In this document: one piece after another, positions 35,845 to 43,717 of the stretch
How positions within the stretch are numbered: position 1 is the first letter of the stretch
Layout of the letters: the number at the start of each line of letters is the position of its first letter
Assembly (NCBI GenBank): GCA_938002655.1
Contig: CALLAC010000001.1
Coordinates: 1-64,000, forward strand
Source of the DNA: an uncultured Cytophagales bacterium
GTDB lineage: Bacteria > Bacteroidota > Bacteroidia > Cytophagales > Thermonemataceae
DNA: 64,000 bases
Direction of reading: 5' to 3'
Position numbers and translations under genes: made by a program
The notes under the pieces: model-generated
Database searches by the model: none
Seen by the model: only the letters and a program-made list of their open reading frames with translations
Told to the model about the DNA's origin: nothing

Positions 35845-37992
35845 TCAATTTTGTGAAAGAAAGCTATCGCCTTTATTGAGCATAGCCATCTCTTCTTGCG
35901 AAAGTTCGTTGAATAAGAACACATAAAAGATTTTTCGTTCTACTTCCAATTTTCCTGCCAGCATTTGCACAAGGGTTTGCTTGCCGAACGGGTCAATAAT
36001 TTTTCCTGTGGTACGCCTATTGAAAACTTTGGAGTTGAGTTGGAACTTGCGGTCTTTGAGGTCAATGATATTTTTGTAGTCAGTTTCTATGAGTACATCT
36101 ACAGGGTAACCTTCCAACTGGCTTCGTTTGTAGCGGAATTTTCGCAAAATAAAGTTATTTACTTTCAGAATAGTAAATTTCTCGTCTGTAACAATAATGC
36201 CATCGTAGATTTTACTTAAAATCATTTGGAAAACAGCCGATTCTTCGGAGACGACATTGAGTTTAGCTTCAAATTCTCGCATCCAAGTATCATATTCTTT
36301 CACGCGTTTTTGCAATTCTAATTCTTTTTCTTCAATTTGTTTGTTGAAATCTTGTGCTTCTGCAAGTAGTTTGAGATTTTTCTCGTTAGCTTTTACAGCG
36401 GCAATGTTGGTAGCAATACGGCGAGAAAGACGCTCAACGAAGTCAATTACGTATTGTTCGTATACCTGCATAGAGGCAAGTTCCAGAACACCTTCGATTT
36501 TCTCATCAGTTTTGATAGGTACAATCAAGATAGCAGTAGGTTTGAGGATACCTGTTCCGGATTTGATGAAAGTGTAATTTTCGGGAATATCGGTAATGAG
36601 TTTGGTATCGCCTTCACGCCAAGTTTCGCCGATAAGTCCTTCGCCGAAATTAACGCGTTTTTTCAAATATTTTTGCCTTTCGTAAGCATAAGCGGCTGTG
36701 AGTTCTAGAAAGGGGGCTTGTGGATTATCATCATTTACAATAAATAAGCCTCCTTGTACGGAACCAGTACGCTTGGTAAGTTCGGTAATAATTTCGTAAG
36801 ATTGCTTAACGATGTTGTCGCTGTTGTTTTTGAGAATTTCACCGAATATTGCAAAGCCTTCGTTTTCCCAACTGCGTTGCTTTTCTTGGTTGATAAATTC
36901 TTGGAGTTGTTTGTTGCGTTGTTCAGCTTCTTGAATGCTGTCTCTCAGCTTTTGAAGCATAATTTTGAAGTTTTTGGCAAGGTCGCCTACTTCGTCATCT
37001 GTGGTTACTCTGTCCAAGAATTCGTCTTGGCTACGCAAACCTTTTACAACCGATTTAGCAACTCTATCCAATACAATAATAGGTTGCGAAATACTGAAAG
37101 AGAAATACACTGCAAAAAAACCACCTGTAAGAAGCATAATGATAAGAGCGGCAATCACAATGAGGCGAGCTCTAAAAATAAGCCCTTCAATATAAAAAGA
37201 AATTACCTCAAAAATCGATTGTACTTCGGTATTGATTTGTTCGTAGATTTTTGTTAGCTCTCCACGCAAGCCTTTTTTGCTATCAAAGCCAATTTCTTGC
37301 TCTATTTCTACGATTCTATCAAACATTTTTTCATAGTCGGCGACATATTCTAGGAAAGTTTCTTTGCGTTTACTGTCTAGGGGGCTATCTGTAATTTTTC
37401 GTTTGAGCTTATCGGCAGTTTGGTGGAGTTTGGTTTTATAGTCTAGCTCTTTACGCAAGAAGAAATCTTTTTCATGCCTACGAAGTTGTAAAACGAGTTC
37501 TTTATCTACGTCTACTTTTTCCAAGAAATGTGCATAATCCCTCATTCTGCCCTCCATACCAAAGTTTTTAAATCCTCTTTCTCTAATTCTTTTGCGAAGC
37601 AATTCAAAAAGGCGATTATATTTTTCACGCATTTCTTTGAGGGTTTGAATTTTTTGGTTAAAATTAAATTCTTTGGTAGTAGAGCTTTCGTTTAGACGGG
37701 CAAATAATTTTTTACTTTCTCTGATATTCGTTTCAATGCTTGTAATATTTTTACTTTTTCCACTTGCCATAAAAGCCTCATTTCGGGCATCTACTACAAG
37801 AAAATCTTTCTGTAAAACATCTATTTGAGCCATAAGATGTCTTAGTTCGTTCAAATCGTCTTTGTAGGCTTGGTAACGATTGATGCTTCCCTGATACAAA
37901 AAGGTAATCCCCCCGATTACTCCTGCTAATGTGATAAGCAGCAAAAAAGAAAGCAAAATTTTCGTTTGAATTTTTCGAAAAGATATTTTCAT
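35845..37992 (-). CDS. membrane sensor protein: 4HB-like periplasmic part, HAMP, GAF, PAS; no output domain
   Basis: The 715-aa protein has a first span at ~10-30, a helical periplasmic domain (~31-275), a second span (~275-300), a HAMP domain (~300-355), a coiled coil with 'EAEQRNKQLQEFINQEKQ', a GAF domain (~385-545), a second coiled coil, and a PAS domain (~595-700). There is no histidine kinase, GGDEF, phosphatase or methyl-accepting region after the PAS. This kinase-less arrangement is seen in Bacteroidota and may act by binding a partner. Its ATG overlaps the stop of the acidic gene 37989-38561 by four bases (ATGA), implying coupled translation. Confidence 0.85.
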   Translation of the reverse strand: MKISFRKIQTKILLSFLLLITLAGVIGGITFLYQGSINRYQAYKDDLNELRHLMAQIDVLQKDFLVVDARNEAFMASGKSKNITSIETNIRESKKLFARLNESSTTKEFNFNQKIQTLKEMREKYNRLFELLRKRIRERGFKNFGMEGRMRDYAHFLEKVDVDKELVLQLRRHEKDFFLRKELDYKTKLHQTADKLKRKITDSPLDSKRKETFLEYVADYEKMFDRIVEIEQEIGFDSKKGLRGELTKIYEQINTEVQSIFEVISFYIEGLIFRARLIVIAALIIMLLTGGFFAVYFSFSISQPIIVLDRVAKSVVKGLRSQDEFLDRVTTDDEVGDLAKNFKIMLQKLRDSIQEAEQRNKQLQEFINQEKQRSWENEGFAIFGEILKNNSDNIVKQSYEIITELTKRTGSVQGGLFIVNDDNPQAPFLELTAAYAYERQKYLKKRVNFGEGLIGETWREGDTKLITDIPENYTFIKSGTGILKPTAILIVPIKTDEKIEGVLELASMQVYEQYVIDFVERLSRRIATNIAAVKANEKNLKLLAEAQDFNKQIEEKELELQKRVKEYDTWMREFEAKLNVVSEESAVFQMILSKIYDGIIVTDEKFTILKVNNFILRKFRYKRSQLEGYPVDVLIETDYKNIIDLKDRKFQLNSKVFNRRTTGKIIDPFGKQTLVQMLAGKLEVERKIFYVFLFNELSQEEMAMLNKGDSFLSQN

Positions 37993-38561
37993 ATTTTTCC
38001 TTGTTGATAATTTTTAGGAACTTCTTCTTCTTCTTCTAAACTAAATGCATAGAGATGGCTATCTAATTGAAAAGTTCCTTCTTGATAACTCCTGACGAAA
38101 TTTTCAATTTCAGTTTTATCTATTTTATCTCTGTTTAGTGCTATGGTCATTAGTACGAAAGCATCTTCGGCTTGGTAGTCTTCATCGTCGTATTCTATAA
38201 ATTCTTGTACTTTTATTTCGCCTTCGGATTCTAGCTCTGCGATAATTTCAGCTTTGTACTCCCAGATTTCTTCCCAACGTTTTTCTGATAGTTTACTTTC
38301 GTAGCCTTTGTAGTCGGGAAAAATTTTTTGAGCTTCTTCATCTGCTTTTTCTTCCAAAACGGCCATATAATGCAGATACAAAGGCATCAGAGCTACATCA
38401 AACAAAACTTCTTTTTCTTTATATTTTCCTACAAAAAAGAAGTAAGCGGTTTCTTCGTCTGAGTCTTCGTTGGGGTTGTAGACCCAACGTAAGTTATTTT
38501 CTTTCAGATATTTCTTGATACTCAAAGCGTCGTTTGCGTCAAAATAGGCTTTATGTTTCAT
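37989..38561 (-). CDS. acidic cytosolic protein of unknown function, coupled to the sensor
   Basis: The 190-aa product is very acidic, with no signal or span, and a 'SLEEEEEVPKNY' tail. It shows no known motif; the start 'KHKAYFDANDALSIKKYLKENNLRWVY' looks like a small alpha/beta domain. Its TGA overlaps the ATG of the HAMP-GAF-PAS gene by four bases, so the two are made together and may work together. A very good promoter precedes it and sits only a few bases from the ATG. Confidence 0.75.
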   Translation of the reverse strand: MKHKAYFDANDALSIKKYLKENNLRWVYNPNEDSDEETAYFFFVGKYKEKEVLFDVALMPLYLHYMAVLEEKADEEAQKIFPDYKGYESKLSEKRWEEIWEYKAEIIAELESEGEIKVQEFIEYDDEDYQAEDAFVLMTIALNRDKIDKTEIENFVRSYQEGTFQLDSHLYAFSLEEEEEVPKNYQQGKI

Positions 38562-38565
38562 CTTT

Positions 38566-38596
38566 CAAAGATAAATTTTTGTAAGCAAAAAACAAA
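38566..38596 (-). promoter_or_regulatory. promoter of the acidic protein/sensor operon (TTTG-N19-TATCTTTG)
   Basis: Reverse-strand TTTG at 38593-38596 and TATCTTTG at 38566-38573 with a 19-base spacer. The -7 box ends only four bases before the ATG at 38561, so either the message is leaderless or the real start codon is further in. Confidence 0.6.
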
Positions 38597-38619
38597 TTTT
38601 ATTTCTTGAAAAGTTCAAG

Positions 38620-38651
38620 AAAACTGCTTATTATTTCTGATAAGCAGTTTT
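38620..38651 (-). terminator. terminator of the DUF4476 gene
   Basis: AAAACTGCTTA-10-TAAGCAGTTTT inverted repeat, 11 bases past the stop of 38662-39798. The U-tract on the reverse strand is short (TTTTC). Confidence 0.6.
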
Positions 38652-38661
38652 TAGGTGTATT

Positions 38662-39798
38662 TTATCTGCCTTTTTGCGAATTGATAAATTCTTGTAGTTC
38701 TTCGCGAGTACTGCTGAACGAAAACTCATTGGCTACCATAAAATATCGGCGACGCTCTTCGATGGCAGTGTATTCGTAAAGAAATTTGGCAATTTCGAGG
38801 CGTTGCTCGTCAAAATTAAAAAGTTTAACGATACCTCGCACCTGTTCTACTGAAAAGCAGTTGTAGTTGCGTGTAATATTTTTGGCAACTCTCATTCGGG
38901 TATCGGATATATTTTCGCGACGAATAGATTGCATAATATTGGTATAATCGTTGTTGCTTACGGCACAAGCAGTAGCGGGCAAGGTATTGTTATTGGGGTT
39001 ATTGAGCTGATTTTGTTGCAAAAATGCTTCCCATTGCTGATAATTAACCTGACTTTGAAAAACTTGTGAGGCGGTAAGCAGATTACCAACATCATAGATG
39101 TTGGAATAAGAAAGACGCATAGCATCTAGGCGGTTGTTTTCGTTATTAAGCAGACAGACAAGTCGCATGAGTTGCGAAACTGCCAAGCAATTGTTTTGTA
39201 CTGCTTGCCGAACGGCATTGAAACGCATATTTTCATTTTGTAAGCTACGAATACGAACCGCAATACTCTGGAACATACTTTCAGGAATGGGAGCAGAGCA
39301 ATTTTTAGCTCCCCAATAAATCTGATAGTCAGGGTAATTGTAAGGTGGATAACCTGTAAAATTGGATGTATTGGAATGGGAAGGATTATCGGGATTAGTA
39401 GGGTTGGTGGGAGTATTGGGATAAATATTGATAGGTGTGCCCCCTTTGTTGATGAAGTCGTACAACATTACTACCGAAGAAAATTTGGTAAATCCGTCAT
39501 ATACTATGTAGTAGTTTTCGGGGTCAAAGATGGTGGCGTAAGCATTTTCGGCAAGAGCAAGGCGGTTTTGCTCTTCACGAAATAAAGACATCAGCTCGCG
39601 AATCTGCTCAGCAGAAAGGCAGTTGTCTTGCGTAAAACGTACTGCCTCTTGCAATTTACGGGCTTCGTTGGCTATGGCACTTATTTGTTGTTTGCGTTGT
39701 TGAAACAGGCTATTTGCTAGCGGGCGAGCACAGCGAGTTTGAGCTTGTGTAGTAGCAATGCTCAAAAAAAACATTGAAACAAGTAAAAACTTTTTCAT
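38662..39798 (-). CDS. secreted DUF4476 protein with three repeats
   Basis: The 378-aa protein has a signal peptide ('KKFLLVSMFFLSIATTQAQ') and three DUF4476 modules, each beginning with a Cys-Ala/Ser-x-Pro-like element ('CARPLANSLFQQ', 'CSAPIPESMFQS', 'CAVSNNDYTNIM') and containing 'DNCLSAEQIRELMSLF', 'NNCLAVSQLMRLVCLL' and 'YNCFSVEQVRGIVKLF'. A Pro/Asn/Thr-rich linker joins modules one and two. The domain is common in Bacteroidota secreted proteins; function unknown. Confidence 0.88.
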   Translation of the reverse strand: MKKFLLVSMFFLSIATTQAQTRCARPLANSLFQQRKQQISAIANEARKLQEAVRFTQDNCLSAEQIRELMSLFREEQNRLALAENAYATIFDPENYYIVYDGFTKFSSVVMLYDFINKGGTPINIYPNTPTNPTNPDNPSHSNTSNFTGYPPYNYPDYQIYWGAKNCSAPIPESMFQSIAVRIRSLQNENMRFNAVRQAVQNNCLAVSQLMRLVCLLNNENNRLDAMRLSYSNIYDVGNLLTASQVFQSQVNYQQWEAFLQQNQLNNPNNNTLPATACAVSNNDYTNIMQSIRRENISDTRMRVAKNITRNYNCFSVEQVRGIVKLFNFDEQRLEIAKFLYEYTAIEERRRYFMVANEFSFSSTREELQEFINSQKGR

Positions 39799-39873
39799 AT
39801 AATTGCAGAGTTAGAATTAAAAGATAACAAGCAACTGGCGTGTAAGTGTAACACGCTTCTCTTTCAAAGACAA

Positions 39874-40566
39874 TTAGCTTGCCAAAGTGGTACTTTTCTG
39901 TGTAATCTTTTCAAAATCGTCGCTTAAAGAAAACTCGTCTTCGCATTCTTTCGCACTGATTTTCAGAACTTTGGCAAGAGAAAGAAGTACCAAAGTACGA
40001 GAAGCAGTTTTAGCTGAAATTCCTGCAATTTTAGAAAATTGTTTTACGGTAATAATTGAGTGCGAAGCCAAGTATTGCATCAGTTTATGCTCTTTTTCGC
40101 CGTAATGAAAGCGATAATTTTTATTTTTTTTGCGTTCTTTCAGATAATTACGCATTTCTTTGCTGGCTTGTATGCTTTGTTCGCCTACGCGTACGTATAC
40201 TTTGCCCTTATCTTCGCCTTTGATAATCTGATGAGGTAGGTTTTCACTTTTAGGAATATGAAACAACAGAACTTCACGTTCAGAGTCTTCATCAAGGGGT
40301 AAACGTTCTATTTGATAAGAAATCTCGGGAGAGCAGTATTCGGCAATGGCTTTTTTCAAGATGTACTCATCTTCTTCGGGGAATTTTGCACCAATAATTT
40401 GCCTATTATCACTTACGCCAATGATAAGCACTCCTCCCTCGGTATTGGCAAAGGCAACTACCTCACGAACAATTTTTTCGGGGTGATTGGTTTTGAGTTT
40501 GAACTCTACGTTCAATCCTTCACCTTGCCTGACAATTTTGCGGAGCGTTGCTAAATCCGTTTGCAT
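39874..40566 (-). CDS. AlbA_2 (schlafen-like) domain protein with winged helix
   Basis: The 230-aa protein carries an AlbA_2 domain at ~10-140 ('EGLNVEFKLKTNHPEKIVREVVAFANTEGGVLIIGVSDN', and 'GKVYVRVGEQSIQASKEM'). A winged-helix-like segment follows at ~165-210 ('HSIITVKQFSKIAGISAKTASRTLVLLSLAKVL'). Proteins of this build are thought to be transcription regulators or nucleic-acid binding factors. It is divergent from ribH, with 185 bases between them. Confidence 0.85.
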   Translation of the reverse strand: MQTDLATLRKIVRQGEGLNVEFKLKTNHPEKIVREVVAFANTEGGVLIIGVSDNRQIIGAKFPEEDEYILKKAIAEYCSPEISYQIERLPLDEDSEREVLLFHIPKSENLPHQIIKGEDKGKVYVRVGEQSIQASKEMRNYLKERKKNKNYRFHYGEKEHKLMQYLASHSIITVKQFSKIAGISAKTASRTLVLLSLAKVLKISAKECEDEFSLSDDFEKITQKSTTLAS

Positions 40567-40679
40567 TTCCGCTACATTTAGCTACCTGCAATTAAAACAT
40601 TTTTTCCGAAAAAACGTTAAAAAACTCTAAAATTATTCTTGAATTATCTTGAAAGATGCTCAATTATCAGTAAAATATT

Positions 40680-40687
40680 TATTTTTG
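40680..40687 (+). promoter_or_regulatory. -7 element TATTTTTG ahead of ribH
   Basis: A consensus TAnnTTTG box without a clear TTTG at -33. If used, the ribH message would start at about 40693, exactly at the hairpin described next. Confidence 0.4.
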
Positions 40688-40692
40688 CAAAG

Positions 40693-40728
40693 CAATTTTG
40701 TATCAGAAGAAACTCCGATACAAAATTG
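40693..40728 (+). promoter_or_regulatory. perfect 12-bp inverted repeat in the ribH leader
   Basis: CAATTTTGTATC-12-GATACAAAATTG forms a perfect stem 24 bases before the ribH ATG. There is no T-run after it, so it is not a terminator. It could be a 5'-end RNA-stabilising hairpin or an operator for a dimeric regulator. Confidence 0.6.
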
Positions 40729-40751
40729 TGCAAGTATAATTCTACGCATTT

Positions 40752-41228
40752 ATGGCAACTCACCTAAAAAATTTGAGCGAATATTCACAAATAAATGTGG
40801 CAGATGTGAGCCACAGGCGTTTTGGAATAGTAGTAGCAGAGTGGAACAGCGAAGTTACAGAGATACTTTTGAAAGGAGCCTTAGAAACCTTGCAAAAGTA
40901 TGGTGCTCAATCAGAAAACATTGTCATCAAACGAGTACCAGGGAGCTTTGAATTGCCTCTTGCTTCGCAAAAACTTGCTCAAATTCCTACTATTGATGCA
41001 GTCATTGCAATTGGATGCCTTATACAAGGCGAAACACGTCATTTTAATTTTATTGCCCAAGCCGTTGCCGAAGGCATTATGCAAGTAGGCTTGAAGTGCA
41101 ACAAACCTGTGGTTTTTGGTGTTCTTACGACCAATAATTTGGAACAAGCTCTTGAAAGAGCAGGAGGTAAATACGGCAATAAAGGTGAGGAAGCCGCTAT
41201 TACAGCTATAAAGATGATAAATATTTAA
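40752..41228 (+). CDS. ribH: 6,7-dimethyl-8-ribityllumazine synthase
   Basis: The 158-aa enzyme makes the direct precursor of riboflavin. Motifs: 'FGIVVAEWNSEVTEILLKGALETL', 'VPGSFELPLASQKLA', 'AVIAIGCLIQGETRHFNFIAQAVAEGIM' and 'VVFGVLTTNNLEQALERAGG'. Full length for the family. Start ATG 40752. No FMN riboswitch is visible upstream. It is followed 13 bases later by a histidine phosphatase gene. Confidence 0.97.
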   Translation: MATHLKNLSEYSQINVADVSHRRFGIVVAEWNSEVTEILLKGALETLQKYGAQSENIVIKRVPGSFELPLASQKLAQIPTIDAVIAIGCLIQGETRHFNFIAQAVAEGIMQVGLKCNKPVVFGVLTTNNLEQALERAGGKYGNKGEEAAITAIKMINI

Positions 41229-41241
41229 GGGTTTGGCAGTT

Positions 41242-41853
41242 ATGATAAAAAATATTTATCTTATTCGCCATGGCGAAACTGACTACAATCGCCGAGGAAT
41301 AGTACAAGGTAGAGGTATCGATGCCGATTTGAACGATACAGGCAGAAGGCAAGCACAATATTTTTTTCAAAAATATCAACATCTACCACTTGAAAAGATT
41401 TATTATTCTACATTGAAAAGGAGCTATCAGACCGTCCTGCCTTTTATAGAAAAGGGGATTGCTCATGCAAGCCACGAAGGTTTAGACGAAATCAGTTGGG
41501 GAATACACGAAGGCAAACCTTTTACGCAAGAAGCACACGCAGAGTATTTGCATTATGTACACGAGTGGCGAGCAGGTAATACCAATGTAGCCATAGCACA
41601 AGCCGAAACGCCTGAAGAGGTACGCCAAAGACAAGAAAAATTTACAGAAATCTTGCTTCAAAGCCCTGAAAAGCACGTGCTTATCTGTTCGCATGGCAGA
41701 GCTATGCGTATTTTATTGGCATGGTGGCTGGGGTATCCGCTTTCGCAAATGGATATTTTTCAGCATTTTAATCTTTCTTTGTATCATCTACAATATACAG
41801 GCTCAATGTTTCGGATTATCCAATACAATAGCCTTGAACACTTGAAAAAGTAG
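41242..41853 (+). CDS. histidine phosphatase family protein
   Basis: The 203-aa protein has the RHG motif 'NIYLIRHGETDYNRRGIVQGRG', 'STLKRSYQTVLPFIE', 'EISWGIHEGKPF' and the second His in 'LICSHGRAMRILLAWW'. These are the catalytic parts of phosphoglycerate-mutase-like phosphatases (CobC/GpmB type). Substrate unknown; being in an operon with ribH, a step such as riboflavin-precursor dephosphorylation is conceivable but unproven. Start ATG 41242. Confidence 0.9.
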   Translation: MIKNIYLIRHGETDYNRRGIVQGRGIDADLNDTGRRQAQYFFQKYQHLPLEKIYYSTLKRSYQTVLPFIEKGIAHASHEGLDEISWGIHEGKPFTQEAHAEYLHYVHEWRAGNTNVAIAQAETPEEVRQRQEKFTEILLQSPEKHVLICSHGRAMRILLAWWLGYPLSQMDIFQHFNLSLYHLQYTGSMFRIIQYNSLEHLKK

Positions 41854-41862
41854 GATAGTTTC

Positions 41863-42639
41863 TCATAAATCCCATTGCGAAATGGCAGGAAAGCTCTCGT
41901 AGCAAGTCATATCAAAACGACAGGGAACAATAGAAATATAGCCGTTATCCAATGCCCAAACATCGGTATCTTGCCCGGGGTCTTCATTGATAAAATCGCC
42001 TACAAGCCAATAGTATAGCCTGCCGTGAGGGTCTTTGCGTTCATCGAAATTTTCTTGCCAGCGAGCCCGAGCTTGGCGGCAAATCTTAATTCCCTTGATT
42101 TCTCCTTGCATAATAGAAGGAAAGTTCACATTCAGGGCTACATATTTGGGAATTCCATTGCGAAGAGCTTCGGAAGCTATGCGTTTTACGTAGCCTCGTA
42201 TGTGCGAAAAATCGGCATTATAGGCATAGTCGCAAAGTGAAAAGCCAATGGCAGGTAATCCTTCGATAGCGGCTTCTATTGCCGCCGACATAGTGCCCGA
42301 ATACAATACGTTTATCGAGACATTACTACCATGATTGATGCCACTCACTACTAAATGAGGTTTTTTATCTTTGAGAACATGATGTTTGGCAAGTTTGACA
42401 CAATCGGCAGGAGTACCCGAGCACTCGTAAGCCTCTACGCCTAAATCTTCAAAAACGTCTGTTTTGTACAAACGCAGGCTTTCATGTACCGTGATAGCGT
42501 GCCCCATTCCCGATTGAGGCTTATCAGGAGCTACTACTACTACTTTACCTAATTCAGACATAAGCTCTACGAGTGTTCTTATTCCTTTTGAAGCAATGCC
42601 ATCATCATTTGAAACTAAAATCAAAGGTTTGGTTTTCAT
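41863..42639 (-). CDS. surE: 5'/3'-nucleotidase SurE
   Basis: The 258-aa phosphatase starts 'PLILVSNDDGIASKGIRTLVELM' (metal-binding NDD), with 'VVVAPDKPQSGMGHAIT', 'CSGTPADCVKLA' and 'LVVSGINHGSNVSINVLYSGTMSAAIEA'. It removes phosphate from nucleoside monophosphates in stationary phase. Normal length. Convergent with the histidine phosphatase, 9 bases apart. Confidence 0.96.
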   Translation of the reverse strand: MKTKPLILVSNDDGIASKGIRTLVELMSELGKVVVVAPDKPQSGMGHAITVHESLRLYKTDVFEDLGVEAYECSGTPADCVKLAKHHVLKDKKPHLVVSGINHGSNVSINVLYSGTMSAAIEAAIEGLPAIGFSLCDYAYNADFSHIRGYVKRIASEALRNGIPKYVALNVNFPSIMQGEIKGIKICRQARARWQENFDERKDPHGRLYYWLVGDFINEDPGQDTDVWALDNGYISIVPCRFDMTCYESFPAISQWDL

Positions 42640-42701
42640 TAGCTTTTGATTTGAATTGTTGAAAATTAAAGAAATGCAACGAAGGCTTAGTTATTTGCTT
42701 T

Positions 42702-43502
42702 TTATTTCTGGCTCTTTGTTTCAAAGCCGATGTTTAAGAGTTTTTTCATAAAAGTAGGCACACTTTTTTCCAAATCGGTATTTTGTTCTATGTGCTTGAT
42801 AAAAGCACTTCCAACAATGGCACCATTGGCATATTTACAAGCTTTTTGGAAACTCTCATTATCTGAAATTCCAAAGCCAACAAGTAAAGGATTGTTCAGG
42901 TTCATTGCCTGAATTTTTGCAAAATAACGCTCTTGCTCTTCGCTGATGCCTGTTTTGGTGCCTGTGGTAGTAGCCTGCGAAACTAAATATACAAAGCCTC
43001 GACTTAGCCTGTCTATAGTTCGGATACGTTGGGGAGATGTCTGAGGAGTAATCAGGAATATCTTATGTAATCTATATTTTTCAAAAATACATTGGTATTC
43101 ACTCTGATATACTTGCAAAGGCAAGTCAGGAAGTATGAGACCATCTATGCCTATTTGAGCACAACTTTGACAGAACTTTTCTATACCGAATTGAATAACG
43201 GGGTTTAGATATCCCATGAGCACTATGGGTATTTGTACTTTGGAGCGTATATTTTGCAATTGCTCAAAAAGCATAGCAATTGACATGCCGTTTTCCAGGG
43301 CTTTCTGACTACTTTTTTGGATAGTTTTGCCATCGGCGAGCGGGTCTGAAAAGGGTATACCAATTTCTACCATATCTGCTCCGTTTTGAGCAAGAAGTTC
43401 TAAAATAGGCACAGTACTGTGCAAATCAGGAAAGCCTGCTGTAAAATAAATGCTAAGAATATTGTTTTTTTTCTGCTGAAAAAGCTCGTCTATACGATTC
43501 AC
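42702..43502 (-). CDS. trpA: tryptophan synthase alpha subunit, GTG start
   Basis: The 266-aa TIM barrel shows 'ILSIYFTAGFPDLHSTVPILELL', catalytic Glu in 'GADMVEIGIPFSDPLADG', Asp in 'GIDGLILPDLPLQ', and 'LLVGFGISDNESF'. It cleaves indole-glycerol phosphate and passes indole to TrpB. The start is GTG at 43502; no in-frame ATG is close upstream. TrpB and other trp genes are not in the window, unlike the usual trpBA pair. A TATCTTTG box lies at 43536-43543. Confidence 0.95.
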   Translation of the reverse strand: MNRIDELFQQKKNNILSIYFTAGFPDLHSTVPILELLAQNGADMVEIGIPFSDPLADGKTIQKSSQKALENGMSIAMLFEQLQNIRSKVQIPIVLMGYLNPVIQFGIEKFCQSCAQIGIDGLILPDLPLQVYQSEYQCIFEKYRLHKIFLITPQTSPQRIRTIDRLSRGFVYLVSQATTTGTKTGISEEQERYFAKIQAMNLNNPLLVGFGISDNESFQKACKYANGAIVGSAFIKHIEQNTDLEKSVPTFMKKLLNIGFETKSQK

Positions 43503-43717
43503 AATAAGAAGCTTGTTGTTGTTTTAAAAATCGGGCAAAGATAGAAAATTTTATTTAACAAAAAGTCTTAAAAACGAAGGTATCGCTAAATAAGATGTAA
43601 TTGTTGGATATGAAAACATGGATAATTGATTATCACCAATATAATTCTGCAAAAAATATCCATGTAGTATTTTAGCAATATCTTCTAACGAGGGTTTTCG
43701 GCGGTCTCTCGTTATTG

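Noticed and set aside
40567-40751. FMN riboswitch upstream of ribH
   Set aside because: None of the conserved FMN-aptamer blocks is present; only the simple hairpin is seen.
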